The position numbers were made by a program, and so were the translations under genes. From NCBI GenBank assembly GCA_002399025.1, contig DHCV01000002.1:94429-155303 (forward strand): 60,875 nt of DNA. The letters are read 5' to 3'. How positions within the stretch are numbered: the stretch's first letter is position 1; every line of letters begins with the position of its first letter. This document shows, in pieces, positions 43,566 to 52,478 of this stretch. This stretch comes from Bacteroidales bacterium UBA4893 (GTDB taxonomy: Bacteria; Bacteroidota; Bacteroidia; Bacteroidales; P3). The notes under the pieces were generated by a model. That model was not told where the DNA came from. It was given only the letters and a program-made list of their open reading frames with translations, and searched no databases.

Positions 43566-44777
43566 CTATTCTACATTATTGTTTTCATGCGAAGGGTCTT
43601 CACTAACTTCTTCTTCAACAATATCTTTTTCTAATTTTTCTTTAGCCTGCTCCTTATTTGCACTCGCACTTATACTCAAAACTATTCCTAATGCTATACA
43701 ACTAAACAAGAAAGATGTCCCTCCATAGCTTATGAATGGAAGAGTTTGACCTGTAACTGGAAGTAATCCTGTTGCAACACACATATTAATCATTGCCTGA
43801 AAAACAATCATTATTATGAGTCCTATTGAACAGAAAGTTCCAAAGTAACCCTTCGAACGACGAGCAACCTGAATCCCTCTGAACAAAAGAATTAGGTACA
43901 AAGCAATAACTACTATTCCCAATATCAAACCACCTTCTTCTACAATGATAGCAAAAATAAAGTCATTATGACTCTCACTAAGGAAACGAGCTTGAGTTGT
44001 ATGTCCTAAGAATTTCCCAAAGACTCCTCCTGTAGCAATAGCCATTTCAGCTTGATTAGATTGTGTAATAGCTGTCTTGTCGTCGCTTAAGAACTCTTCG
44101 ATTCTGTTCACCCAAGTTCCTCCCCGAGAAAGCAAATCTGGATTTGATTTAAGGACAAAGTAAATTGAAATAAGACCTATTATCCCTATTATTAGAATTG
44201 ATATTAGAAACTTATTATTAACCCTTCCAATAAACATCATAAAGTAACATATTAGAAAAAGTAGAGTTGCGGTTGAAAAGTTTTCTGGGAAAATCAATAA
44301 ACAAATTAGGACTATAGGTATTATCAATTTCTGAAAAACCTCTGTAGATTTAATTTTTTCTTGATTAAGAGCAAGTATTCTTGCAACATAAATAATAAGT
44401 ATAATCTTTACAATTTCAGAAGGTTGGAACTGACCAATTAGAGGAATTGTAAGCCAACGAGCTGCAGCTTTATCTCCAAATGAACCTAAAATAAGAGTTA
44501 GAGTTAGAAGGATGAAAGAAATAATCAGTCCTATCTTTGCAAATCTTGAGAAATATGTATATTTAATATGGTGTACTGCATACAAAACGCAGGTTCCTAA
44601 AAGTAAAATAAAGATATGTTTTGCAAACATCGTTATTGGAGAGCCTCCTTGACGTTCATAGACAGTTTTTCCAATAGTGCTATAAACTTCCATTGCTGAA
44701 ATAATCATCAACAAAAGGAACACCATCCAGATAACCTTATCTCCTTGAATCTTTATTTTAAACCTTCCTGCTTGCAT
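43566..44777 (-). CDS. ftsW: Peptidoglycan glycosyltransferase FtsW
   Basis: SEDS-family polymerase of septal peptidoglycan, paired with FtsI. 403 residues with about ten membrane helices. The conserved parts are LTIPLIGQFQPSEIVK, the acidic FLSDDKTAITQSNQAEMAIATGG loop region, and TGQTLPFISYGGTSFL. The C-terminal 30 residues are charged and cytoplasmic. It starts 13 bases after the murD remnant. Confidence 0.94.
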   Translation of the reverse strand: MQAGRFKIKIQGDKVIWMVFLLLMIISAMEVYSTIGKTVYERQGGSPITMFAKHIFILLLGTCVLYAVHHIKYTYFSRFAKIGLIISFILLTLTLILGSFGDKAAARWLTIPLIGQFQPSEIVKIILIIYVARILALNQEKIKSTEVFQKLIIPIVLICLLIFPENFSTATLLFLICYFMMFIGRVNNKFLISILIIGIIGLISIYFVLKSNPDLLSRGGTWVNRIEEFLSDDKTAITQSNQAEMAIATGGVFGKFLGHTTQARFLSESHNDFIFAIIVEEGGLILGIVVIALYLILLFRGIQVARRSKGYFGTFCSIGLIIMIVFQAMINMCVATGLLPVTGQTLPFISYGGTSFLFSCIALGIVLSISASANKEQAKEKLEKDIVEEEVSEDPSHENNNVE

Positions 44778-44790
44778 TATGCATTTAGTT

Positions 44791-45327
44791 TTATAAATTA
44801 TTTACTGCCTTACGAAAATCAACTCCTCTTTTCTCAATATCTTCCTTAGTTCCATTGGCAGGAGAAAAAAGTACTACATCATTCTCTTGAGCAACTGCAC
44901 TTGCCAAAAGAGCAGCATCATTAATATTATTTACAGGTAGAATTGAAGGAATAATTCCCTGAAATGTCATTCTTAACTTCTCAATATTCTTTCCATAACA
45001 AATCAATGCTACTACCTTTTCTCTGCTAACACTTAATAATGCATTATAGTCCTGCTGACTATTATCATCCTCAACAATCCATACAATCCTGCTTGAGATT
45101 TGCTCCATAGTAAACCAAGTTATGTTAGTGTTGATTGAGAAAGCATCATTAATGTATTTTACATCCTTTATTTTTGCAACAACTTCTCTTTGATGCTCTT
45201 GTTCCATTTGAGGAGAGAACTGATTATGCATTGCTTTATGCTTAAACATAATCTCTTGATACGTTCTTCCTGCAAGATTAGTATAAACCTTTTTCGCTCC
45301 TTGTTTTGCTAATAATTCTATTGTCAT
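44791..45327 (-). pseudogene. MurD remnant: only the C-terminal domain, catalytic residues lost
   Basis: 178 residues where murD (about 445) is expected. From about residue 52 it aligns with MurD domain 3: KYINDAFSINTNITWF (usual form INDSKATNVNSTW), RIVWIVEDDNSQQDYNAL (usual VWIVGGxDKGNDY) and DVVLFSPANGTKEDIEKRG (usual VVLLSPACASFDxF). The Lys, Ser and Phe that bind D-Glu are changed. There is no GTNGKTT ATP loop and no central domain. Residues 1-20 (LLAKQGAKKVYTN) may be a scrap of domain 1. The frame is intact, three bases after mraY, so it may still be translated. An active MurD would have to lie elsewhere. Confidence 0.8.
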
Positions 45328-45330
45328 TTA

Positions 45331-46584
45331 CTATCTAAGTTTGAGAGTTATTATTGAGGCTACAGCTAAAACTATTGTAATGATTAAAAATCTTGTTACA
45401 ATCTTTGGTTCGGCATAACCTTTTTTCTGATAATGATGATGGATAGGTGCCATTAAGAAAAATCGTTTGCCTTGACCATATTTTCTTTTTGTTATTTTAA
45501 AATAAGCAACTTGAATGATTACAGATATGCTTTCTGCGAAGAATACTCCACAAAGAATTGGAATAAGTAATTCTTTTCTGATTAATATTGCAATAACTGC
45601 AATAATTCCTCCTAAAGCTAATGAACCTGTATCTCCCATGAATATCTGTGCAGGATAGGTGTTATACCACAAGAAACCAACTGTTGCTCCAACAAAGGCA
45701 CTAATGAAAATTGTCAATTCCCCTGCGTTTGGAATAAACATTATATCTAAATAGTTTGCAAAGATTATGTTTCCCGAAACCCATGCCAAAATTCCCAGTG
45801 TTGATCCGACAATTGAGGAAACCCCTGTTGCAAGTCCATCAATTCCATCGGTTAGATTGGCAGCATTGGAAACAGCTGTAATAATAAAGATAACGATTGG
45901 AATAAAGATTATCCATGCCCAATTCTTATAATCAGCTCCAACCCATTTCATAAGATAAGCATAATCAAATTCATTATTCTTCACAAAAGGGATAGTGGTT
46001 TTGGTGGATTGCTTTGCCTCTTGAGAAAACTCCAATTTAGCTTTTTGATATTTTGACTCATTTTGAATATTATGCTCCAAAGCATATTTTTCAACATCTG
46101 TCTTTTCTTTAATTGTAATATCAGGATGAAAATAAATCATTGCACCAACAACAATTCCCAAAACAACTTGACCAATTATCTTAAATTTTCCCTTTAAACC
46201 TTTCTTATCATGTTTAAAAACCTTTATATAATCATCCAAAAATCCAATAAAACCAAGCCAAAGGGTAGTGAGGAGCATAATTATTACATATATATTATCT
46301 AATCTTGCAAACAAAAGAGTTGGGATAACTATTGCTGCCAAAATTATTATTCCTCCCATGGTTGGGGTACCTTCTTTTTCCTTTTGTCCTTCAAGACCAA
46401 GTTCACGGATTGATTCTCCAATTTGCTTTCTTTTAAGAAAACTTATTATTCTTTTTCCATAAACAATTGTTATAAACAAGGATGTTATTACAGCTAAGGC
46501 TGCTCGAAAAGAAATATAATGAAAGGCTCCTGCACCAGGAACTTCAAATTCCAAATCTAACCAAGTAAATAAGTGATATAACAT
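45331..46584 (-). CDS. mraY: Phospho-N-acetylmuramoyl-pentapeptide transferase MraY
   Basis: Makes lipid I from UDP-MurNAc-pentapeptide and undecaprenyl phosphate in the inner membrane. 417 residues, about ten helices. Catalytic motifs: GFLDDYIKV, NAANLTDGIDGLATG and GDTGSLALGG, then the MAPIHHHYQKKG segment. A hydrophilic insertion of about 60 residues after the fourth or fifth helix (IKEKTDVEKYALEHN) makes it longer than E. coli MraY (360); such insertions occur in Bacteroidetes. Confidence 0.96.
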   Translation of the reverse strand: MLYHLFTWLDLEFEVPGAGAFHYISFRAALAVITSLFITIVYGKRIISFLKRKQIGESIRELGLEGQKEKEGTPTMGGIIILAAIVIPTLLFARLDNIYVIIMLLTTLWLGFIGFLDDYIKVFKHDKKGLKGKFKIIGQVVLGIVVGAMIYFHPDITIKEKTDVEKYALEHNIQNESKYQKAKLEFSQEAKQSTKTTIPFVKNNEFDYAYLMKWVGADYKNWAWIIFIPIVIFIITAVSNAANLTDGIDGLATGVSSIVGSTLGILAWVSGNIIFANYLDIMFIPNAGELTIFISAFVGATVGFLWYNTYPAQIFMGDTGSLALGGIIAVIAILIRKELLIPILCGVFFAESISVIIQVAYFKITKRKYGQGKRFFLMAPIHHHYQKKGYAEPKIVTRFLIITIVLAVASIITLKLR

Positions 46585-46607
46585 AATCTTCTATTTATTA
46601 TTTATAA

Positions 46608-48047
46608 CTAATATTTCAATACTTCTTCTTTATCATCAAAATGATGTCTAACTCCATTAATTTCTTGATATGTTTCATGCCCTTTTCCTGCCACAAGGAT
46701 AACATCTTCCTTATTTGCTAACTGACAAGCCAACTTAATAGCATCATGGCGGTTTAGAATTGTGAAACTTTTCTTTTCTGTTATTATATCAAGTCCTGAC
46801 TGCATATCTTTTATGATTTCTTCAGGATTTTCTGTACGAGGATTATCACTTGTTAAAATTAATGTATCGGAGTTTTCAGCAGCAATTTTTGCCATTATTG
46901 GTCTTTTAGTTTTATCTCTATCTCCTCCACAACCTACAACAGTTATGAGTTTTCCGTTGGATTTTCTTATTTGATTAATAGTTTTTATTACATTTATTAA
47001 TGCGTCTGGAGTGTGAGCATAATCGATGATTGCTTTTGTCCCTTTTGATGTCGAAACAGACTCAAATCTTCCTTGTGCAGGTTCTAATTGACTAAGAACT
47101 TTTAGTATTTCATCTTTATTTAATCCCAAAAGAATAGCAGTTGAATAAATTACTAAAACATTATAAGCATTAAATTGCCCAATTAATTTTGTCCATATCT
47201 CAATCCCTTCAATATTTAAAAGCTGTGCCTCAAAATCATTTTCCAAAACAATTGCATGAAAATCTGCAATAGTCTTTAGGCTATAAGTATATTTCATAGC
47301 TTTAGTATTTTGAAGCATTACCATACCATTTTGATCATCAATATTGGTTAATGCAAAAGCTTTTGGAGATAGAATGTCAAAGAAACCCTTCTTTGCCTTA
47401 ATGTATTCTGCAAAGGTTTTATGGAAATCTAAATGATCGTGAGTTATATTAGAAAAAATCCCTCCTGCAAAATGAACTCCCGCAATCCTATTTTGAACAA
47501 TTGCATGTGAACTTACTTCCATAAAGACAAATTCGCAACCTTCAACAACCATTTGATTAAATAATTTATTCAATTCTATAGCATCAGGAGTTGTGTGAGT
47601 TGCTTTTATTTCTTTATGATTTATCTTGTTTACAATTGTAGAAATTAACCCAACCTTATAGCCCAAAAGCATAAATAAATTATGCAAAAGTGTAACAGTT
47701 GTAGTTTTTCCATTTGTTCCCGTTATCCCTACAATCTTAAGTTTTTTTGAAGGATTATCAAAAAACTCCGATGCAATATGTCCCAAAGCCTTACTGCTAT
47801 TCTTAACAATAAAAAACTGAACTTCGTTATTTTTTAATTCTACTTCCTTAGTTTCTTCAGGAATATACTCACAAACAATAAATTTAGCTCCTTTTGAAAT
47901 TGCAGTATCAATAAATTTATGTCCATCAACATTTGTTCCTTGTTGTGCAACAAATAGAAAGTCCTTTTCAACTTCTCTTGAGTCAAAACAAATCCCTTTA
48001 ACTTTCTTGGAATCTATCAAATCAAATATTTCTCTATACTCTCTCAT
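46608..48047 (-). CDS. murE: UDP-MurNAc-tripeptide synthetase MurE
   Basis: Adds the third amino acid to UDP-MurNAc-L-Ala-D-Glu. 479 residues. ATP loop GITGTNGKTTT (107-117), THTTPDAIELN and FMEVSSHAI for the UDP-sugar substrate, YAHTPDALINV, and DNPRTENPEEI. The DNPR form indicates meso-diaminopimelate as substrate. All three domains are complete. Its product depends on prior D-Glu addition, the step whose gene is degraded next door. Confidence 0.96.
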   Translation of the reverse strand: MREYREIFDLIDSKKVKGICFDSREVEKDFLFVAQQGTNVDGHKFIDTAISKGAKFIVCEYIPEETKEVELKNNEVQFFIVKNSSKALGHIASEFFDNPSKKLKIVGITGTNGKTTTVTLLHNLFMLLGYKVGLISTIVNKINHKEIKATHTTPDAIELNKLFNQMVVEGCEFVFMEVSSHAIVQNRIAGVHFAGGIFSNITHDHLDFHKTFAEYIKAKKGFFDILSPKAFALTNIDDQNGMVMLQNTKAMKYTYSLKTIADFHAIVLENDFEAQLLNIEGIEIWTKLIGQFNAYNVLVIYSTAILLGLNKDEILKVLSQLEPAQGRFESVSTSKGTKAIIDYAHTPDALINVIKTINQIRKSNGKLITVVGCGGDRDKTKRPIMAKIAAENSDTLILTSDNPRTENPEEIIKDMQSGLDIITEKKSFTILNRHDAIKLACQLANKEDVILVAGKGHETYQEINGVRHHFDDKEEVLKY

Positions 48048-48050
48048 TTC

Positions 48051-50231
48051 CTAATTCAAATTAAGATGTATCTTATTACCTTTAGCAAAACCAGTTCCTG
48101 CACTAATAGATTGAGAAACAACTTTACCTTTTCCTTCAAAACTAACTATCAAACCTTGTTTTTCCAACAGATACTTAGCATCGCGAATGGTCATTCCTAT
48201 GACATTTGGAATAGTTATAATTTCTTTGTTTGGTTGCCAAGTTGAAATAGTATTAGGTTTTTTTAATCCTAAATTCTGACAAAACTTATTATAACTCTCA
48301 ACATTTCCACTAATATAGTTTGGTGATTGCTTTTGTAAGGTGGAAGTCTTTTGTTTATAGGTAATCCTTGTTCCAACAACTCTATCTGAAAGATCTCTAA
48401 AGACAGGTGCAGCCAAATCTCCTCCATGTGTTGCGTTCTTTTGAGGTTCTGAAACAACAACTATGCACGAATATTGAGGATCATCTGTTGGGAAATAACC
48501 AGCAAAAGAAGCCCTATGTTGAATAGCAACTACTCCTTTCTTACTATATCCAATCTCTGCAGTACCTGTTTTCCCTGCTATACCGTAGGAAGTTTTAGAA
48601 AGACGTCTTCCGGTTCCATTCTCAACAACACGTTTTAATATATCTTGCAACACATCCAAAGTTTCTTTCTTACACATCTTTTCCTTAATCACAACAGGCT
48701 TAAATGTCTTCACTATTTGACCATCTTTTAAAACATCGGAAACAAACATAGGCTTAACCATTACTCCATTATTTGCAATTCCATTATAGAAGGTAAGCAG
48801 TTGCATTGGTGTCATGGCTGTAACATATCCAAAACTTAGACGAAGAATATCATCAACCGAAGTTCCTTTTTCATTAATGTATGGCTTTGGTTCCTCTATC
48901 TTTATGTCCATATTAAGTCTATCATAGTAGAAATAATCCAATAAGTCCTTTCCGAATTGCATTTTTCTATTCTTTGCTATATAATTATCAAACACTACTT
49001 GACTTAAACCAACATTTGAAGACATTTCCATTGCTCTTGCAAAACTCACATTCCCATAATTAATTCTTCCAACATCTTTTATATTTGTTCTTGCTCCTAC
49101 AAATCGTTTGTCAAAGGTTGGAACAATTGAACTTGAATCAATCATCCCTTTATCTAAATATAACATTGCACTAATTGCCTTAAAAGTAGAACCTGGCTCA
49201 AAATAACTACTTATTGCTATATTTGTATTTTCGGCATAGACTCCATCCTTGTTCTTTTGTAATGATGAAATTGCACGAATAGCACCAGTCTTTACTTCCA
49301 TAAGAATTACACAGCCACTTTTAGCATCATTGGAATCCAAACATTTCCTAAGACTATTCTCAGCCAATTCCTGCAAACGAACATCAATTGTTGTTACTAT
49401 ATCATGACCGTCTATAGCTTTAATTTGTTCATTATCATCAACCGGTATCCAAATTCCTGGATTAATCTTCCTTTCTTTTCGAATTCCTGTCTCTCCAGCT
49501 AGAAAGTTTGAATAATAACCATCTATTCCGTCATAACAAGTATCACAACCCGAAAGTGGAACACCAATTGTTCTTCGAGCCATTGGATAGTAAGGATAAT
49601 ATCTTACGTTTCTTTCAACGACACTTATGTAGTTAGTAAGGAAGAACTTTCCTGAATGAATTATTTTTCCTGTCTGACGCGACTTTCTTACCTTTTCTCT
49701 TGATATTAAAGGGAATTTTCTAAATCTTTCCCACTGCTCAAGTGTAATATTTTTTTGAAGAAGAACATATCTATTGCCCTTCTCCATTCTCCTATACTTG
49801 TTTAAGTATTCCTTATATTGATTCTTGGTTTTGCTTCCTGTTTGTCCATAAAATAATTTTCCCATACTATCGCATAGTATTGGCATATCTCTCTTGTAAA
49901 TACTATCAACAATAACCCTTACTCTTTTTTTTTCTTTAGTTTTAGGGTCTTTTTCATAAGTATAGCCTAAATCAATATAGACATCGTATTTGGGGACATC
50001 AGTTGCAACCATTAGTAATTCTCCACTATCTGAATCAACACTGAAAATACTTCCTCTTTTTGCCTTAACAGGCCTTAACTCAACATATCTTTCTTCTTCT
50101 AATTTCTTCCAAAAACTACCATCAACAATTTGAATGAAAGCAATTTTACCAATAACAACTATGAACCCAAGGAGTATAATTCCATATACCCAAAAGAACC
50201 TTAGCATTATATCTCTTCTATTGTCTTCCAT
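48051..50231 (-). CDS. ftsI: Septal penicillin-binding protein FtsI/PBP2-3 with PASTA domain
   Basis: Septal transpeptidase. 726 residues: one membrane helix (about 11-33), a pedestal domain, then the transpeptidase with SxxK in EPGSTFKAISAML, SxN in EMSSNVGLSQ and KTG in GIAGKTGTAE. A single C-terminal PASTA domain (about 670-726, IPNVIGMTIRDAKYLLEKQG) follows. Works with FtsW. It lies four bases before murE and 14 after the FtsL-like gene. Confidence 0.95.
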   Translation of the reverse strand: MEDNRRDIMLRFFWVYGIILLGFIVVIGKIAFIQIVDGSFWKKLEEERYVELRPVKAKRGSIFSVDSDSGELLMVATDVPKYDVYIDLGYTYEKDPKTKEKKRVRVIVDSIYKRDMPILCDSMGKLFYGQTGSKTKNQYKEYLNKYRRMEKGNRYVLLQKNITLEQWERFRKFPLISREKVRKSRQTGKIIHSGKFFLTNYISVVERNVRYYPYYPMARRTIGVPLSGCDTCYDGIDGYYSNFLAGETGIRKERKINPGIWIPVDDNEQIKAIDGHDIVTTIDVRLQELAENSLRKCLDSNDAKSGCVILMEVKTGAIRAISSLQKNKDGVYAENTNIAISSYFEPGSTFKAISAMLYLDKGMIDSSSIVPTFDKRFVGARTNIKDVGRINYGNVSFARAMEMSSNVGLSQVVFDNYIAKNRKMQFGKDLLDYFYYDRLNMDIKIEEPKPYINEKGTSVDDILRLSFGYVTAMTPMQLLTFYNGIANNGVMVKPMFVSDVLKDGQIVKTFKPVVIKEKMCKKETLDVLQDILKRVVENGTGRRLSKTSYGIAGKTGTAEIGYSKKGVVAIQHRASFAGYFPTDDPQYSCIVVVSEPQKNATHGGDLAAPVFRDLSDRVVGTRITYKQKTSTLQKQSPNYISGNVESYNKFCQNLGLKKPNTISTWQPNKEIITIPNVIGMTIRDAKYLLEKQGLIVSFEGKGKVVSQSISAGTGFAKGNKIHLNLN

Positions 50232-50245
50232 TCTAATTTTTAGAG

Positions 50246-50590
50246 TTATTTTTTATTTTTATTAGAGTTATCTGGAATTAGGATTATTTGCTTTTGCTCT
50301 TGCTTACTAACCTTAATTCCTTTATCTGTAAGTACTTTTTCAAGTTCCAACATCTGTGTTTGTTTTTGATACAATCCTTTTTGTTCAGAATGTTTTTTCT
50401 GCAAATAACCTATCTCTGTTTCCAATTTATCAATTTGCTTAGCTGTCTTCTCAATATTATATCTATTTGATATATACAATATTATTAGAAGTAGGAGCAA
50501 AAATATGAATGGAAGCCATCCAATAAAGCCTTGTTTTACTAAGAAAGTTCCGTCAATGAAATCTTTAGTTTTAATGTTTTTCTTTTTCAT
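50246..50590 (-). CDS. ftsL: FtsL-like divisome protein
   Basis: 114 residues: a short cytoplasmic N-terminus, one membrane helix (about 29-47, WLPFIFLLLLLIILYIS) and a periplasmic coiled coil (KQIDKLETEIGYLQKKHSEQ). Too short and diverged for a secure assignment by sequence alone, but the position between rsmH and ftsI and the architecture fit FtsL. It overlaps rsmH by four bases. Confidence 0.82.
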   Translation of the reverse strand: MKKKNIKTKDFIDGTFLVKQGFIGWLPFIFLLLLLIILYISNRYNIEKTAKQIDKLETEIGYLQKKHSEQKGLYQKQTQMLELEKVLTDKGIKVSKQEQKQIILIPDNSNKNKK

Positions 50591-51519
50591 CTTTTAATGG
50601 CAATTCTTAGTTTTGCACTGCGTGAACGAGGATTAGTATCATTCTCCTCGCTGCTTGCCTCAATTGGTTTTTTGGTTATCATTTCAAAGGGAGAAATCAA
50701 GTTTCCATAAAAATCCTTCACTGCATTAGCCTCAAAATTCCCAAACTTCATAAAATTCTTAACCAATCTATCCTCCAAAGAATGATAACTCATCACAACC
50801 AATCTCCCATTTGGCTTTAAAACCTTAGCACTCTGCTCCAACATCAATCTCAAACTTCCAAGCTCATCATTAACTTCAATTCTTAGAGCTTGAAAAACCA
50901 TAGCAAAAAACTTATTTTCTTGGTTTTTTGGGGCAAGGGTTAAAATTGTGTCCTTAAGTTCAAAGGTTGTATTGATTGGCATAGTTTCTCTACGCTCACA
51001 TATTTTCTTTGCGATAAGGGTTGCATTGCTTAGTTCTCCATAGGATTTGAAAATTCTTTTCAAGTCCTCTCTTTCATATTGATTAATTACCTCCTTTGCA
51101 CTAAGAACTTGCTCTGTGTTCATTCTTAGGTCTAATGGAGCATCAAAACGGGTCGAAAAGCCACGCTTAGGAGTATCAATCTGAAAAGAAGAAACACCCA
51201 AGTCTGCCAAAATTCCATCTATTTCAAAAGCTCTGTAAAGTCTTAGATTATCATAAAGAGAAGAGAAGTTTTCATCAATAAAAATAAATCTTGAATCATT
51301 CTCTATTAGGTTGTTTTTGGCATCGCTATCTCTGTCAAAAGCATATAGTCTGCCCTCAAAATTTAATCTGTCTAAAATAGCACGAGAATGACCACCACCA
51401 CCAAAGGTTACATCAACATAATGTCCCTTTGGATTGATGTTCAAACCCTCCAAACACTCATTAAGCATTACTGGAGTGTGATACTCAGTCTTTAAGTAAT
51501 TCTTCTGCTGCTTTAACAT
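50587..51519 (-). CDS. rsmH: 16S rRNA (cytosine-1402-N4)-methyltransferase RsmH
   Basis: Methylates 16S rRNA C1402. About 310 residues from the ATG at 51519, matching family length. YHTPVMLNECLEGL, the SAM loop DVTFGGGGHSRAIL, ADLGVSSFQIDTPKRGFSTR and the C-terminal MSYHSLEDRLVK with NPRSRSAKLRI are diagnostic. The frame is open to 51672, but the extra 51 residues are mraZ sequence out of frame. It overlaps mraZ by 35 nt, which suggests coupled translation. Confidence 0.95.
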   Translation of the reverse strand: MLKQQKNYLKTEYHTPVMLNECLEGLNINPKGHYVDVTFGGGGHSRAILDRLNFEGRLYAFDRDSDAKNNLIENDSRFIFIDENFSSLYDNLRLYRAFEIDGILADLGVSSFQIDTPKRGFSTRFDAPLDLRMNTEQVLSAKEVINQYEREDLKRIFKSYGELSNATLIAKKICERRETMPINTTFELKDTILTLAPKNQENKFFAMVFQALRIEVNDELGSLRLMLEQSAKVLKPNGRLVVMSYHSLEDRLVKNFMKFGNFEANAVKDFYGNLISPFEMITKKPIEASSEENDTNPRSRSAKLRIAIKR

Positions 51520-51928
51520 AATCAAATCCATCCTTATCAATTGAATTATAAATAGAAGTATCCCAAATTTCCATACAAGAGGCTGCACTAACCACAACAA
51601 TATCCTTATCAATATTTGCCAAGCTGCGTTGCTCCTTAGGAATGAGGAATCTGTCTGAAGAATCCAATTCAACGATGTTTGATTCTGTTAATTTTCTGAA
51701 AAGTCTCTTAGCCTTAGGGTCGTAAAGATTAAGCTTTGACTTAAGACTGGCGACTTCATTTTGGAAGGATTGGTAGGTAAATAATTCTAAACACCTATTG
51801 TAAATGGAGCATCTTACAACAAACCTCAAATCATCAGTCAGCGAAAGCTGTTTCTTCAATGCAACAGGCAATTTAAATCGCCCTGTTGTATCTACTTTAC
51901 AGTTTTCTATACCGATAATTGATGACAT
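51485..51928 (-). CDS. mraZ: Transcriptional regulator MraZ
   Basis: 147 residues: two SpoVT-AbrB-like halves, each with a DxxGR-like element (VDTTGRFKLPVALKKQL and LDSSDRFLIPKEQR). In other bacteria MraZ binds repeats upstream of its own operon and represses or tunes the division cluster. First gene of the cluster, 28 nt after a -7 element. The operator is not evident here; the 21-bp array at 52263 lies about 300 bp upstream. Confidence 0.92.
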   Translation of the reverse strand: MSSIIGIENCKVDTTGRFKLPVALKKQLSLTDDLRFVVRCSIYNRCLELFTYQSFQNEVASLKSKLNLYDPKAKRLFRKLTESNIVELDSSDRFLIPKEQRSLANIDKDIVVVSAASCMEIWDTSIYNSIDKDGFDYVKAAEELLKD

Positions 51929-51955
51929 AATTTTCTCCTATTTATATTCAGTGGT

Positions 51956-51963
51956 CAAAATTA
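51956..51963 (-). promoter_or_regulatory. -7 element of the division and cell wall cluster
   Basis: TAATTTTG on the minus strand, a perfect TAnnTTTG, 28 nt upstream of mraZ. The nearest TTG lies 22 nt further upstream. Confidence 0.5.
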
Positions 51964-52254
51964 CAATAAAATTTCCAAAAAATCCCAATTGTTAGTAACT
52001 TTTTTTCTTTTTTATCCCAATTAATCCCATTTTTTCCAATGATACGAACAAATAATATTAATGTTACATTCTCTAAAACATTAGTTATTAACAAGGAAAA
52101 AAGTTTAAATGGACTTATGTAAAAAAAATATGATGAATTATAAAAGTTTCATTTTGTGAGATTGAAGATAAATTTAATTTTTCTGCTCAATTGTTTTGAA
52201 GAGATATTGATTTTGAAATGGGAAAATATCGTTTTTCAGAAATGTATCTTGAAT

Positions 52255-52350
52255 AGTTTTATTAAAACGAAGAAAGAATTTTCTAAAACAAAGAAAGAAT
52301 TTATTAAAACAAGGAGTTATTTTACTAAAACGAAGGGTTGTTTTAATGAC
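52255..52350. repeat. 21-bp tandem array, core TAAAACGAAG
   Basis: TAAAAC starts at 52263, 52284, 52305 and 52326, always 21 bp apart, followed by G/A-rich segments (GAAGAAAGAATT). A degenerate fifth unit may start near 52347. It lies in the 550-bp gap upstream of mraZ. Confidence 0.85.
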
Positions 52351-52478
52351 AAATACATTGATAAACTTAAGGAATTAAGTCCTGAAGGTTTAATACAGAA
52401 AACATGCTCAATTTTAATTATATGCAAGCTTGTTTTTTTGAAACAAATCCAAAAATAGCTTGATTCTTGTTTTGGATT

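Larger units (their letters stand above)
51929..52478. other. 550-bp intergenic region upstream of mraZ
   Basis: No supported gene. It holds the mraZ -7 element (51956-51963) and the 21-bp array (52255-52350). An open frame at 52156-52458 (plus) is explained by the array and is not called. The remainder is AT-rich and unremarkable. Confidence 0.6.

Noticed and set aside
50587..51672. RsmH extended to 361 residues (start 51672)
   Set aside because: The extra N-terminus is the out-of-frame mraZ coding region; the ATG at 51519 gives the normal family length.
52156..52458. Open frame of 100 codons on the plus strand with a heptad-like peptide
   Set aside because: The peptide periodicity is the 21-bp DNA repeat read in frame. 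There is no domain, no promoter and no conserved start, so it is treated as an artefact of the array.
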